64,000 nt of DNA from Anthopleura xanthogrammica (Eukaryota > Cnidaria > Anthozoa > Actiniaria > Actiniidae), in contig OZ025223.1 of NCBI GenBank assembly GCA_964019055.1, forward strand, positions 5,322,625 through 5,386,624. Reading direction: 5' to 3'. The translations under genes were made by a program, and so were the position numbers. This document shows, one piece after another, positions 1 to 13,300 of this stretch (within the stretch, counting starts at the first letter, position 1; every line of letters begins with the position of its first letter). The notes beneath the pieces are model-generated. The model worked only from the letters and a program-made list of their open reading frames with translations. It was not told the DNA's origin and did no database searches.

Positions 1-2
1 CA

Positions 3-3000
3 AGAGCTGCCCCAACACTAGAAGATGCACTCAAACTAGTGAACAGCCCCTACCAGGACCTTAAGGACCATGAAGTACAGTATTATGGACCAAAGGACAT
101 GTACCAAGATCTTGGTGATGACCATACCAAATTAGGGACCTTGAGTGCCCCAATCATGAATCAGGGCCAAATTGGATCATTAACGGGCCTATCAGGGGCA
201 CACAATCCATACTATGAAAGTGAATTCTCCATAGCTCCTGGTAACTATGGTAACCATGGAAATTCTAATAACTATGGCAGTGAAGGATATGATATTGAAC
301 ATGAGGAACAGATCAGGTTACGTGAAAGTGCCCTTCAAAATGGAGGTCCAAAATTTGCCTTCATGAATGATGAATGGACTGATGGGGCGTTGCCTCAGAC
401 CATGGGCAGGCATTCCCCTGCAGGAAGTCTAACAAGTCTTGATAGCCTAGATGAGGTACCATCTGATAGTCTAGTGACTAAAGACACGCTCTGCCCTGCT
501 GTTTCAGTCACTGGAATAGTTAAAGACAGCAGAACAAAGTCTGCCCCAAGAAGACGCGTAACTTTTTCTGACAGCATTGAGTTTGACGACGGTCTTACTG
601 GTCAGCTGGTGACCGCTGAAAAGGCCAGCTGTAAGCAATATGTCAAATTGTATAACAGTAGGATTGCAGCAAACAATGCATATAATGCAAGTATGACCAA
701 CGCCCACAGGCCAACTGCACCGATAGTCAAAGGAGTACATAGTGGAGGAGTGGTTGGAACACCAGGGAGTACCCCAATGAAAAGTAATGGACCCCCCTCT
801 AGTGCGTCTCTTCAGTCTGGTAGTAGTGCGAGCATGATTGTCCCAAAGTCGATCTATTCTCAGATTCCATTCTCTGGGAATAAAACCGTTGCTACCACAG
901 GAGAGGCGACAAGTTCTTCAATGACTCACTCGGACCATCCTATCCAAGGTATTGCTCAAGCAGATTCTAGAGCTCCAAGTGCACCGAGACCTCCCGGTCA
1001 ATACGGCACGAGCAGCCTGGGCACTAGGGAGATGGAATCTCGAAGCAATAGAGAAGACGAAGAACAGAACAATAGAATCCTGGGGGTGAAAGACAGTTTA
1101 GATATTGTGCGAGATAGTCTGGATTGCACTGAAGAAAGGGTTAAACAAGAGCATACAACAGATGAAGATAAGGATTCTCTTACAGAAGAGCCGGTGTTTG
1201 AAGATGAAACTAACGACGGGTCAAGTAACGAATGTCGTGAGCCCAAGATACGCGAAGGTGCTCAGGATGAGTTCCATCATGTTGATTACTATGGCCACCC
1301 TACCAATATTTATCGCAATCCTTTTGGGCAAAAGATCAGCACAGAAGAAGCTAGTCAGACTTTTAATACCACCACAGCTAACATGGCTGTTCATAGCTCA
1401 TCTACACAAATACTGACAACAAGTTCAGGTAGTACGCATACACTTCCATCAAGTTCTGCTGGACAGCACGAAGGTGGAGGTCACAGAGGAAACCATGAGC
1501 AGAATAGCACACAAGATAATGGATCTAAGAGTACAAGCAGAGAGTCCAGTTTATCGGGTAATGATTCACTAGCGAAAAATTCGGCGTACTATCGTAGTTG
1601 GTATCCTGGGAGTTTCTTCCCTTCGAAACCTCAAGAAGATAGAGACAGGGATGTGAATGATGGTGATGATGAGGTGTTCGAACAGCCTGGCTATAATAAA
1701 AAGAACAACAGTGTTGCCTTTAACATTATGGATGAGCCTCCTAAACAAAGAAAACAGGTGACGGATTCACGGCTAACTAATCAGAGGAATGAAAATATAG
1801 GTGATCAAGGTACTACTAACACACACAAGTACACCAGTAATGTTCAAGGAACACCTGACAGAGATCAGTATGGTACCGGGTACACTACAACAAAACCACA
1901 AGCCACTTATACAAACATTGAATCAAATAGAACAGCAAGTGTACAGACCATAGGATATCCGATTAGTGCTAGCAGAACTACCTCAAAAGAAAGTAATAAT
2001 AGTGATAACAGAAATAGGGGCCAGAAAGTTGTTTCACCAGCAGGTGGTCATGGAATGACGGCAAAGCCACCGCACCCCAGCACGAGGCACAAGGGCGTGG
2101 TTTATAGTAGCCCGCTTCACCGAAAAAGAGCAGCTGCTGCTGTAAGACATCACACGGGGAAGACTTCACCGCGAGGGAGAAAAACGGTCATCAAGAAGAA
2201 AGAAGATCCACAAGAAAGAAATGTTAGGAATCAGAAAAAGAATGATAGGAAAAATGTGACAAAGAAAGCTGCTGGAGTAGAAAGTGATGAGGATGAGATG
2301 ATTCAAAGCATCAAGCGGGATATGGAGCGAATCAGCATGCGATGTAACTCAAGCCCAGCCCAAGAAGAACATCAAAATATTATCAGGAGCATCAATTTGA
2401 GAGGACATCACATTGACAGCCCTCTGGGAAGCCAAGTACCAGACCAAAACGATTCGAATCCAGAGGGGGGCTACACGAAAAGTGACTTTAGAACGGTGTA
2501 CAAAAAGGTCCATCAACCTAGAGTAGGGTCCGCAAAGTCAAGGGGCCAGAAGAATACGCCTAATATGGTCCCGCCATCTAGAATCCCTACCTATGTAGGA
2601 ACGACAAGTAATGGGCCATCTAGGGCTGGTGAAGAAGGAAGGAGGGATGGTAGTAATAATGGCATCAATCCTGCTTTTCATGCTACCCCAACGTGGTCGG
2701 CAGAGCAGGGTGTGCCAACATATGCTAATGAACTTCATCATCCTCAAACAACGTATCTTAAACGGTCAATATCACTAGACAAAACACCGACAGATGATGA
2801 GATTAATATCCTGTGGGACCGAGTCCGGAACTGCTTACACCATAAAGATACACAGTCTGTGGGCTCAGATTCCTGTGTCAATAGAATCGACGTACGACGA
2901 TCTCAGGCAAAACAGTTTATTCCTCAGGGGTCCCAGGACAACACCTTGAGGGACCCCGAAACTTCACGTGATAGATCGTCCTCCATAGCTGGCATGGGTA

Positions 3001-3216
3001 CAATAGGAGGTCTGCGTCGGTATGGTTCGCATGAGGTGTTAAGAAGATATGGATCAGCTGATAACCTGGGGTATCGACCGCAACCTTTGCTACAGCACCG
3101 TGCTCTGAGAACAAGACAGTCAGGACAAGGAAAACCACCCATAGTCCCTCGACAACAAATGAACTTCACTCCCATGGCGAGCAGACAAGCCCCTTCGGTT
3201 AGTCTTTCTACTAGAG
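3..3216 (+). CDS. Gene 1, long exon (5' partial)
   Basis: Open reading continues to the window edge with no in-frame stop, and residues RAAPTLEDALKL precede the first GTG/ATG candidates. The exon ends with AGA G followed by a consensus GTAAGT donor, leaving phase 1. More than 1070 codons free of stops in one frame makes coding certain. Confidence 0.88.
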
Positions 3217-6208
3217 GTAAGTAGACGAATATAGAATTATGTAGTTCTTTCTTTGTTCGCTTGTTTTTTTTCTTACACTTTATATTTATCTAATAAGCTG
3301 TCTCAGTTTAAAAAAATTAGCTAGTACTTGATCTTCGGAGCTATAGGTCCATGGTTTTATTCTCAGGATCTCCACGTCTGTTTCGACTTCTCTCTAATCC
3401 GTGTTCCTTCAGCTTTGAATACTCTTAAAACAGAGCACTGATGGATAGAGGGTGTAAAGTGTGCACCGTCGGCTCCCTGGGACACCAGCCACGTAGCTGA
3501 AGGAACTAAAGACGTTCAAATCAATATAGTTAATTTACCTTTTCCCAAATCTAATCAAACCAGGGAGGTGATAAAATTCTACGTGCTAGAAATCGAGAAC
3601 CGAACATTTAGAATGTGAATCTGCAACAGTATTTTTAAAAAACTCATTTTAGAAACTCATTATTTCCTCAGAAAAGGCTGCTGGGCAACTTACTTTTTGT
3701 GGTTGTTCCAGCTCGTATGCGCAAAGAATAGGTTTACTATACATACAAGCATAAATAGAATATCTGGGTCATATAAGACAGACGCTCGCGACACCATTCT
3801 AAAAGACTGCGAAAACAAAAGAATTGTAGTAAAACCTTTTGCCTTTGCCCTTTGAACAGTTACATTCGTTTCACTAATTTTTTTGGTTTTTTTTTTTTCT
3901 TTCTTCTGTTAACCCTCATGTTTTATCTAACATTGTTTCCTTTGTGTATATTGTAGCTGCTCCTATTCCTTTGACCCAGACAGAACTACGAGCCGTCATG
4001 AAAGCGTCACAGCAGACACAAGAACAAACACAGGGTTACCAACACTTTACCAATGCCAGAAAAGGTAAGTCGAAATTTTATAGAGCTCTGTGTTACATGC
4101 GTTCATGAAGTTAATATTTGGTTTCAACACGCCATCAAAATGATGCATTGGAAAATAAAGAAGACAAGTTTGGTTTTTATTGATGTCGAGCCGAAGTCTA
4201 GTTTTGGTGGACGCCAATCAAGAAAGTGCTTGCAAAAAATAAAATAATAATAATAATGATAATGATAATTCCTATAAAAAGATAAATAATAATAATAATG
4301 GATGATTATGTGATAATATAATAATATCAATAAGAAAGCTATATGTGCGTAAAAAATCTAATATTAATAAAATATACTTAAAGAAATAATAAAATGATAA
4401 TAATAACAATAATGATTTTTTTCCAAGTATGTCTTGTTGATCACGTGATTTAGAATGACTGTAAAAATTACGTCTTTGGTTCAGCTCACTTTGTGACGTA
4501 AGCGAGTGCAAGGTTCAAAGTGTCCTTTCTTCTATAAGTGTGTAAAGTTATTCACCACTTTTCCATACATCGGTTCACTGGTCAAACACGAAGCATTCAG
4601 TCGAGGCTGCAAGGTTCAAATTTGGGTAATCCTTTGAAACTACCTTGTAGCCTCGATTGAAGGCTTTGAATGTGACCAGTGAACCGATGTATGGAAAATG
4701 GTGAATAACACCCGGCACAGTCACGGTTACTCACGTCGAAACCCATTACCATACACCGCACATGCCACCTATAACTTCTCAAGAACTGAATATTTTGAAT
4801 TTTGTTAATGTCATTCTAATCTATAATTTCAATGTAGCGGTCAACTAAAATATGAATTTTTAAAATTATGATAATGAAGTGGCGGCGATATTGGCATTCG
4901 GTCAATGGTTTGTTTTAATGTTGATTTGTATATTGTTTTTATTTTTGTAGCACCAAGTGCTCTTTCAGTAGAAGAAAACAAGCTATTAGAATCACTTGAT
5001 CGTCTGAATGAACGACTAAAGGGTAAGTAAGAAACTATAGTATATACTGACTAGTCCTGACTGATAGAACATAAGCCATATAGTGTCATGATCACCTTGT
5101 GATCCATTCTTTGAAGAGAGGTGTTTATTTTCCAGCATGATTCGGATAATAACCTACACTCAAACTAATACAGCTACCTCATAAATGGTTTACGAGGGAA
5201 TTGCATTAGTTCTGATACTCCCTCATATACTACCCATGAGGTATTGCTAGCCCGTCCATATAAGAATCATCGGGACTATGACTGGATCACGCTGACCAGA
5301 ATGGCTTCAAGGATATAAATACCCTCAACTCAACTCAACTCATTTATATTTTGCGTATTGGTTACAAATTAATATCTTACATTTTTTACAATTCCATATA
5401 CTATTATATATTGGTGTAGGGTTTCGGGAGAGCCTACGTAGCACGCAGTTGATGTAAATAAATGTATTCATAAGAATACAGTGCATCACACCCAGTACAA
5501 TAGATAGAACGACAATAGAATACAATATATTTTATGAATACATTACATCAATTTAGTGCTATGTATAGGTTCTCCAGTACATTGTAGGCTTTCTAGTGAT
5601 ATATCCTCCTAACTCTTGTAAGCATTTGTTAAGTTCATCTTTTCCTTATGTAGTTCAAGAGGCCATTACAGCAAACCTGACTCACAAGAGAACTCATTCA
5701 GCCAGTCCCTCGGTAAGCACATGTAGCTCTGAGTATTCTAAGCTTTTGAATTTTTGATTTTGGTTGGTGTGACATCCGTGATCATCCAATCAGAATACTT
5801 GGTCAGTGTCACGGCACGGCGTAGCATCTCCGTACAAAACGGCTAGAAATTACATATACGTTGTATCAGATACCCAAACCACCTGTGGAGGGGGGGAGGG
5901 AGGGAGGGAGTACCTATGGACTTCTGAGATGTTCAAAGCCAGATAACAACAGTTACTGTTTATCTGGATTCATTCAACAGTGTTAATGCTACAGCAGTTC
6001 TTACCGTGCACGTGCTGTAAGGCAGTGCAGTAAAATCCCCACACTTAAGAAAATCGCTCTATAGTGCTTTGTGATTGGCCAGTATTCAAAAACTTATTTA
6101 AAGTCTGATAATAGAATTTCAATGTGTCTATTGTTTGTCTTTTAGACTCATCCACGACCAGCATCCAAGCAACGAGCCTCTTCCTCGACTTACAGATACA
6201 AGCAGTAA
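3..6208 (+). CDS. Large disordered protein, 3' part of gene (possible CEP126-like)
   Basis: Spliced model: exons 3-3216 (open through the window start, so 5' partial), 3957-4064, 4951-5022, 5654-5712 and 6146-6208; 3516 nt, 1171 visible residues plus TAA. All junctions are GT...AG and phases agree (1, 1, 1, 0). The long exon encodes a low-complexity, Ser/Asn/Gly/Thr-rich, probably disordered protein with no membrane segment. Landmarks are RRRVTFSDSIEF (about nt 550-585) and a Lys/Arg-rich stretch (about nt 2080-2270) that looks like a nuclear or microtubule-binding basic region. Near its end is RSISLDKTPTDDEINILWD. The short last exons encode VEENKLLESLDRLNERL, a probable coiled coil, then a basic Ser/Thr-rich tail. 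I do not recognise the family with confidence. The tail layout vaguely recalls the C-terminus of centrosomal CEP126 (KIAA1377), but this is from memory and weak. An ATG inside the long exon could also start a shorter protein. Confidence 0.72.
3957..4064 (+). CDS. Gene 1, penultimate-group exon (36 codons)
   Basis: Acceptor TATATTGTAG precedes the exon and donor GTAAGT follows it. The length is 108 nt with phase 1 on both sides, so it can be skipped without a frameshift. It encodes APIPLTQTELRAVMKASQQ and then a Gln/Thr-rich stretch. Confidence 0.72.
4547..4709. repeat. Foldback (MITE-like) element in gene 1 intron
   Basis: Outer arms 4547-4583 and 4673-4709 are near-perfect inverted copies (shared core CATACATCGGTTCACTGGTC). 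Inner arms around 4598-4614 and 4641-4660 also pair, so the whole 163 bp can fold into one hairpin. It lies in the intron between 4065 and 4950. No coding content. Confidence 0.75.
4951..5022 (+). CDS. Gene 1, coiled-coil exon (24 codons)
   Basis: Acceptor ATTTTTGTAG and donor GTAAGT flank a 72-nt exon, phase 1 on both sides. It encodes PSALSVEENKLLESLDRLNE and then RLK, an amphipathic helix with a leucine heptad pattern. It is the most recognisable segment of this protein for a homology search. Confidence 0.72.
5654..5712 (+). CDS. Gene 1, fourth visible exon
   Basis: Acceptor CTTATGTAG and donor GTAAGC flank 59 nt, which restores phase 0. It encodes VQEAITANLTHKRTHSASPS and continues the helix of the preceding exon. 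Confidence 0.66.
6146..6208 (+). CDS. Gene 1, last coding exon
   Basis: Acceptor GTCTTTTAG is followed by 20 codons and TAA: THPRPASKQRASSSTYRYKQ. The tail is basic and Ser-rich. Phase 0 matches the preceding exon. Confidence 0.66.
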   Translation, partial: THPRPASKQRASSSTYRYKQ

Positions 6209-7092
6209 TAGAATATGGTATTAAACCATAGTGCATGATGGCAGACCTTAGTCAATCAAAGGCCCATGGGTCAATAACGATAAACACTATAGTAAACGTT
6301 GGTATACTGGATACTAAATCCACTAGTTGAACGTGGTTTATAGAAACCTCAGGCAGGGTAGACCCTTGTTTAAAGATTTAAAATGTGTTTAAAATGACAA
6401 AGTTGGATTCGTTTATTTATGTATATTGTTATACACGATGATACACGGCGTGTTACAAAAAGTGTTAGGTAGTCTTACTACAGCGGCCTCAGACATTCCC
6501 AGCCAGGTTCTGGGATGGCTGTGCAAGGCTAGACAGTGAATGGAAGATTATTAAAGATTTTAAAAAGTTTGTTCGGTGGCTTTATTCTGGTGTGTCACGT
6601 GACTGTTACCTTGTTAGTAGGTTTGATCTCGGGTTCCCTGTGGTGTTATTGTCCAGATAGGCTGGGCACCTCAGAACAGACAAATCTATAAGCCAGTTTA
6701 AAGTTTAAGAATCGTTTTCAGTGCGCTTGCGATTTTATCCCGAATTTTTCACCTTCTTTCGTTTAATCCTTTTATTTTGAATTAAACAAAACGTGAGAAA
6801 TTCGGGATAAAATCGCATGCGCACTGGAAACGATTCTTAAACTTTGAACTGGCTTTTAAAGGCAGACATAAGAAAAGGGTTGAAACATGCTTTTAAAATA
6901 TTTTATTCTTTCTGTTGTTGCTGTTTTTTGTTAATTTATTACTACAATCCTCGTTAATGGCCATACTTCATATTATTGACGTCACCGTCCAAACTATTGT
7001 AGTCTTACTAAAACATGTTAAGGTTTATGCCTCTTGGACCAAGCTAAGAATTTCCGAGTCCTTTTAATAGAAATATTTTGTGCTAGTCATCG
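6209..7092. other. Convergent intergenic region, gene 1 / TMEM39
   Basis: The stop codons of two converging genes lie 884 bp apart. The region holds one foldback element (6687-6858) and a reverse-strand AATAAA (TTTATT at 6935-6940) that could serve TMEM39 polyadenylation about 155 bp past its stop. I see no further gene. Confidence 0.6.
6687..6858. repeat. Foldback MITE between converging genes
   Basis: Arms 6687-6752 and 6793-6858 are inverted copies of about 66 bp with few mismatches (core GAATTTTTCAC/GTGAGAAATTC and CGATTTTATCCCGAAT). A loop of about 40 bp separates them. Any read-through transcript from either gene would contain this hairpin. Confidence 0.75.
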
Positions 7093-7341
7093 TTAGTCAT
7101 CACTGTCGTCATCATCATCGTCATCTTGTCCTGTGTCATTCTGTTTTACAGTTCCCTGCAGTGTCCAGCGATCTCTAAGGACTCTGTAAAGCGTAGCGTA
7201 GTTAAATAGAAGCATCCCAATGATAGACAAGAGTTGGTGCCAGTAAGAACACCGTGTGATCAGGAACAACTGGTACAGGACTAGAGCGAGTAGTGCACTG
7301 GCCATCCAGTTCAGCAACCGTAATGGAGACTCGAACATGAA
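7093..7341 (-). CDS. TMEM39A: TMEM39 exon 8 (C-terminus)
   Basis: Acceptor TTTTTAACAG. It encodes [12 protein letters not shown], two hydrophobic helices and RVLRDRWTL (human KLLRDRIVL), followed by an acidic [10 protein letters not shown] tail and a stop at 7093-7095. Confidence 0.93.
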   Translation of the reverse strand, partial: FMFESPLRLLNWMASALLALVLYQLFLITRCSYWHQLLSIIGMLLFNYATLYRVLRDRWTLQGTVKQNDTGQDDDDDDDSDD

Positions 7342-10300
7342 CTGTTAAAAACAAAAGAAATTGGGTGTGAGAATAAAGGGGTTTTAACGGCTGCCACGAG
7401 GTATTTTTTTAAACGGGCGGGGTGGCCGTTACAGGTAACCCATAAAAGGAAGGAAAATGGTAAAAAAATTTGCGTTGCGTCTCAAATAGCCTGAGAAAAC
7501 AGACGTCCTTTCGCTCCTCTCCCCCAGTGAGGACGTCTGTTCTCTCAGACTACGTCCTAAACTGAAGGGGGAAAAATGAAAAATCCTAATATATTATTTC
7601 ATTTCCCCAGAGTCTCGCCTTGAATTTCTTTGTTCGTGATCACTCAACAAGAATATCGAAAGTGGGCTATTTGATAGCCTCCTGCTCACTGTCGCTGTGT
7701 GGCGTTTCCGGTTGCCGTCATTCCTCCACTAGAAAGCGCCTCACAGCGGCTGCGAAGGAGGCTAGCTATTTCAGAGCTTGAAGTTAAACGAGTGAAAGTT
7801 ACGATTATTCTTATCGTGCAAAAGGGGGTGCCTAGTCACCCCTGGATCCGCTCCTGGATCCGCCCCTGAAAATATTATATTGCACACAGGCTAGAATGCT
7901 ATCGCTGTTAAGTATAGAATCAAATAAAAACGTGCAATTTTTTGTAAAAAAAAAAAGCTGTATTTTATCATTCTAGTGTGTTTTGTCATTCTAAAGACGG
8001 GGTGGCCAGCCACGCCCTTCACCACCCCTGGATTCGCCCCTCCACGTGTCATTCCTGCCTCCTGTCATGGCTGCCATCACATGATGGCGCAAAGCCTCTA
8101 TTGCATAGCTACTGCCCAACAACTTGGCTGGCGCGAAAACTTTTTAATTTGAGAGGTGAAGATGAACTAGATAACTCTTTCATTTTTTGACCATTTCTCA
8201 CCCTCGGACATTATCAGCAGATAGCTCAGCGACCAGAAGGGGTTTGTTTACTGAATATATAATATATAATGCCCAGCCTATTCATCAATTACGTACGAGA
8301 ATAGACAGGATATATTACTTACGAAAAACCTAGCGTGATGTGGATCTGAAGGAACAGCTACATTGTGTACTCCCAAACCACGGTACAGTGCTTTGTTATA
8401 TCGTACGAGTACACCCTGTGGCCAGACTGTTAATGGTGACCATCTAGAACAAAGAAAAGAAAAAATCATTTACTGTCTGTTAGTTTCATTAGTAATACAT
8501 TTCTTGGTCATGGGTGTCGGCCCCACTCCATTCGGCTGGAACGGGTGGCGAGGGATTAGAACCAACACTAGTTCATTAGCATTTGGAGACTAACGTAGCA
8601 CTCGGCTGAGAAAATATGTTCAAATTATAATTCAAATGTATGCCATACAATAGATAGAAAGAGCCCCTGGAAAAAAAATCTGCTACTCTAGCTACGCCGT
8701 CGAATTGTCTTTTTACTAATCCCCTTCACAGCTGTTCCCTGCGCCATCTTGAAAGAAAGCAGTGCCTTTGCATCGAAGAGAGGCATGAGGTGACCTTGCA
8801 AACGCCGTCATGGATGTGATAACAGAAGAAATTCATCCAACATGGCGACTATGACGTCATTTTCCCTCCCAAACTCTAACTTGCCATTTTAACATGAATT
8901 TTTCTTGTTTTATTCTACTCACATATGAGGAGTGTCTCTGTGTCCACAAGAATATCGTTCCCAGCCTCCCAGATGAGCAGCACATTTATGTAACGCGTCA
9001 CAGTAGTTCAGCGGTAACATGTACATCATTAGCATTATTAATGAACTTAACCAGATGAAGAGGGTTTGTTGTAACGCCCACCACAGATCATAGTAAATAT
9101 AGTATTGCTGAAATAAAATAAAATTAGAATATAGTAGAATAAAATTCACTACTTCGCCCTTCCTATCTTTTGTCTTTGGTCGACTAGCGTCTAAACTAAA
9201 ATTACACTGTCATACTCTAAATGGTTGCCAATGAACTACAATTATACCAGAGGGTCGTTAGCGAAGGCTTTTCGAACCAAAAACCACTTTGTTTCAAAGT
9301 TTAATCAACAGCACTCTTCACACTGGAAATACAACGCTTAGTATTTAGTATATTTTTTTTACAAAGGGACTTTCATAGCAAACTAGCGGTGAAAGGGATA
9401 GACCTTTATCAAATGGCAGTCGTGTTCATGTTTATGCCCGCGTAAACTCATTCTGAAGCACTTGAATGCAAGGCTACGTGTGGAAATTCTATTGTTCCAG
9501 TCAACATGGCTGCCGCGTGATTAAGGTCCATGTAATACAGTATATCTTGACTGACATACCTCAGAAAATCTCATAGGAAGAAACCCAACAAAATATGCTG
9601 AAACCAAAGACTGGAACAAGACTTGCTTTACTCTCCAGTTAAAATCTGTACGAAGGCACTCAGCTTCGTACCGTACTGCATCAGGAGGAAGGTTACATGG
9701 GGTATCTAGCAAGGTTCGGTCCTTGGAGTCTGCATTAAGTAGTGTTTTGCGGTCCATACTCTTGTTTATTGAAGGATCCATTTGATGAAGTAGCTCAATG
9801 TGTGGGCTTAATTTAAACATAACTTTGTTGCCTTGTGGGTCCAGAGTAAAGCCAAACACACACAGATACATCACCACACTGAAATTAGAATCAAGTCAAG
9901 AATGATGGATTTGTGTTTCTACGAGAAAATTTTTCTTGAAAGAAATTCCAAGCTCTTGAATTTTTTCCAAGGAAAATTTGCTTGAAGAAACATTTTACAA
10001 CACTATAATACTTCACCAAGCAACAAAAAATCACCTGATAATCATCTTAACACAGGGCAGGAAGACTGCAATGTTTTGGCATGACAAGAGATTTCATTTC
10101 CCCAAAGAAGAAAATATCTTATTGTTTTGCCTCACAGCATAGCAGCTTTCAACCTCTCTCAAGTTATTTTTTGTAAAATAGAATTTTAATTTTAACTTAA
10201 GAAATTAATTCATTTACTGGTAAAAGGCTTACATTTAGGTAATGGCCAGGTAGTGGTCAGGTTAACCTTCTGCGAGGATCAAAAGTAACCTGACCACTAC

Positions 10301-13300
10301 CTACAGTACCCGGTCCTACATGTTTTTTTAATAGCCACAATAATTTTTGATATTTCAATTCCTTGGAAAACATGATTGCAAACTACTAATAATTCAAAAA
10401 GTAATTTACGATCATATAAAATCAAAATTAAACTAGATTTAGCAGTGTCATTCCTACAGAATATAGCTCTTTGCCCACTAAAGCCACTCTACCGACATAC
10501 ATGACACAGCCACACTGCCAGTTAGATACAAGCACTATCACTGCAGCTATAACTCATGCTTCTACAGAGTTCAGTAGTTTTTTACATCTTTTTAGATATA
10601 TCAGTGCAAGATCATTGGTCACCCAGTAAACATACCTGAACGGGGTAAGTACCACATGTACATCCAAAGCAAGGCAAGTTTTTTTACTGGATACAAAATG
10701 TGCACTATAGAGGCTTTGCACCATCACGTGATGACATGACAGGAGGCACAACAATAGATACTCTTTCCCCTGGAAAAATTGAATTCTTTCTCATGTAAAT
10801 CAGATTAGACCAGATTCAATTGTTCCTGCCTCCTGTAATGGCTGCCATCACATACGTGATGGTGCAAAGCCTCTATACAAATATATACCATGGAAAAATG
10901 ATATAGGCATGGGTGTATATAATGATATACTCACGGGTAAACCAAAAAGAGATAGTTTTGAATTCCATTACGCTGAAACAGTTTCCATAGTAACCAGACT
11001 GATGTTATGGAGAAGATGAGAACTAACACCATTCTTATCAGCATTATACTGAAGTATTTGATGGTGTAAAGCATCTCTGAAGCAAGAAGCTGACAAGAAA
11101 GAAAAAACAGAATATATTTTAGAAAAATGAATTTAATAAGCCCTTTGCAGCTAATAATCATGTGACTGTAGCTCGAGGGCAAAAAATCCAATTTTAATTA
11201 TTCAAAACAATTTTCATAAGATTTCTAATGCCTTGGGTAAAGCCTTTTTCAAAATGCTGTTATAACCTCATAACATGCTTTTGATCTTAAGATACTAAGC
11301 TTTTCAGAGTTTGTTTGCCTTCTTGTACTAGTGAAGCCTTCCCCAAGGGACCGTGATCTCAATCCATTTGCTATTGATATGATATATCATTGCACACCTG
11401 TAAGTTGCAAAGGGCCTATTGATCATGGTAGCTTAATTAAACTTTGTTAAAATGATTAATATATAATATAGCTTTTAAGTTGTGACATTTTTCCAGGTCC
11501 AATTGCTCACAAAACTGCTAAAATGATGAAGGCAAAACATGTTTTCAAAGATTTTAAAAACTTTCATCTGATGCAATTAGAACTTGGACACCACACTTAA
11601 GAGCTCTATTACAATAATAATTTGTAAAAATTAATTAATTGAAATTGAATGTGATGTATCGCGATTCTCCTACAGTATAAGTTTGATTGGGAGAGAGCCA
11701 CTCAAAAGGCATATAAAATTATATTGTCGGCTCAGAATTGCCATGTGATAGGAGAATCGCGATACAAAACTTATTCGCTTCATGACTATGACCGATACGA
11801 AATATCTTTCTCCCAACTAGCTGCCAATATAAACCCATATTGGTGGCTCAAAATTGCATTAAACTATAAGAATGGGTAGAATAATGGGATAGATGGGAGG
11901 GAAGGAAGGATGATGGGCTGCTGGGGTGGATATATATAAATGAATGGATGAGATAGCCAAGGGTAGATTAATGGATGGGATGAATAATGGTTTATTGGAT
12001 GTGTAAATGAATTAAATGATAAAACAGGTTAACAGTAGTGCATTTGCCCTTCAATTCTGGGGTCTCAGGTTGGATTCCCAGACTCAGCATCACATGTGAG
12101 TAGAGTTTTTAGGTCTCTCACTTGATTGGAGGATTTTTCTCTAAAATTACATTTATAACCCTCCTACTGTGTGCTTTCAGAATGAAATATCATCCCTTGT
12201 CACTAGGTAAATTGTATTACAGCTACATTTTAATACATCCCTGGATTATCAATTCTTAACTTTTTTATATAGGGACTTCCAGCTGATCTGAGGAAAAATA
12301 TTAGCCAATCAGAATCCTTAGTAGCCCAGCAACTCGGCAAACAGTCATTTCTTTATTTAATTTCCCCAGTCAATAATAAATGATATCATTGTAAATGTAT
12401 ACAAAATATCAAAAATCTCTTTCTGAAAATTTTGTTTTATCTCAGATATATACAAGGTTTTATAAATCAATTTTCGCAGGGTTCATGATACCTTAGTTTT
12501 GCCAGTGACGTCATTTCTACATCACTATTTCAGATCAGCTGATTATGCAGCCATTTTTCTTCTTTCTTCTACAATACCTCCCCCCTTCCCCCAATTATCT
12601 ATTGATGGTCAGGGCCTAAGTAATAGAACACATGGACATCAGAAATAGTGTTGCACTGTAATGTAATTGACCCTGTCCCCCTGGGGTTCAGTGATAGGGA
12701 TGATCCACTGGGATCCAAAGACCCTGGCCCTATTTAAGACAAGAATATCTTGAAAAAACATACCCTGTTCAAGACACAAGACTGTAACTTATAATCCTAT
12801 CTAAGACCCAAGAGAAATTCTATAACCTGAATATGCTGGCACAATTGGAAGTTACATGCTAAAAGAAATTTGGTGGCAAAAAATACCAGTTTCGACGAAA
12901 AGTTAAAATTGAATACCCTATCTAAGACTTGGAAATGCTATGAAATACTTCTAACCTAATTAACCAAGACTGATAACCCTATTCTAGACAATATCATGGA
13001 AATCGTATACCCTGTGTTTAAGACCAAAATCCCGAGAAATCTTAATCTATCCAGCGGAATATCCCTGTATAGGCTACATACAGGACTGCCCCCCCCCCCC
13101 CGGGCCCTGTCCTACCTGCTTCAGTAGCATCCAGGCCATTCTTCTGCTCAGGAAGATAACAATGAAGGATACCAGATATTGGTCTATCACATGGAAATTC
13201 TGAAACAAAAACATGCATCACTGACAGCTCTTTCATAAGGGGCTGGCTTAGCTTGTTGATATTGTAAATTTATTTAATATATTCAAACTTTTGTAACCTA

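Noticed and set aside
10554..10754. Possible extra TMEM39 exon with a good GTATGT donor (AGTAAAAAAACTTGCC...)
   Set aside because: Exon 4 ends in Tyr-Pro and joins exon 5 ([10 protein letters not shown]) directly with correct phase and family alignment, leaving no room for another exon.
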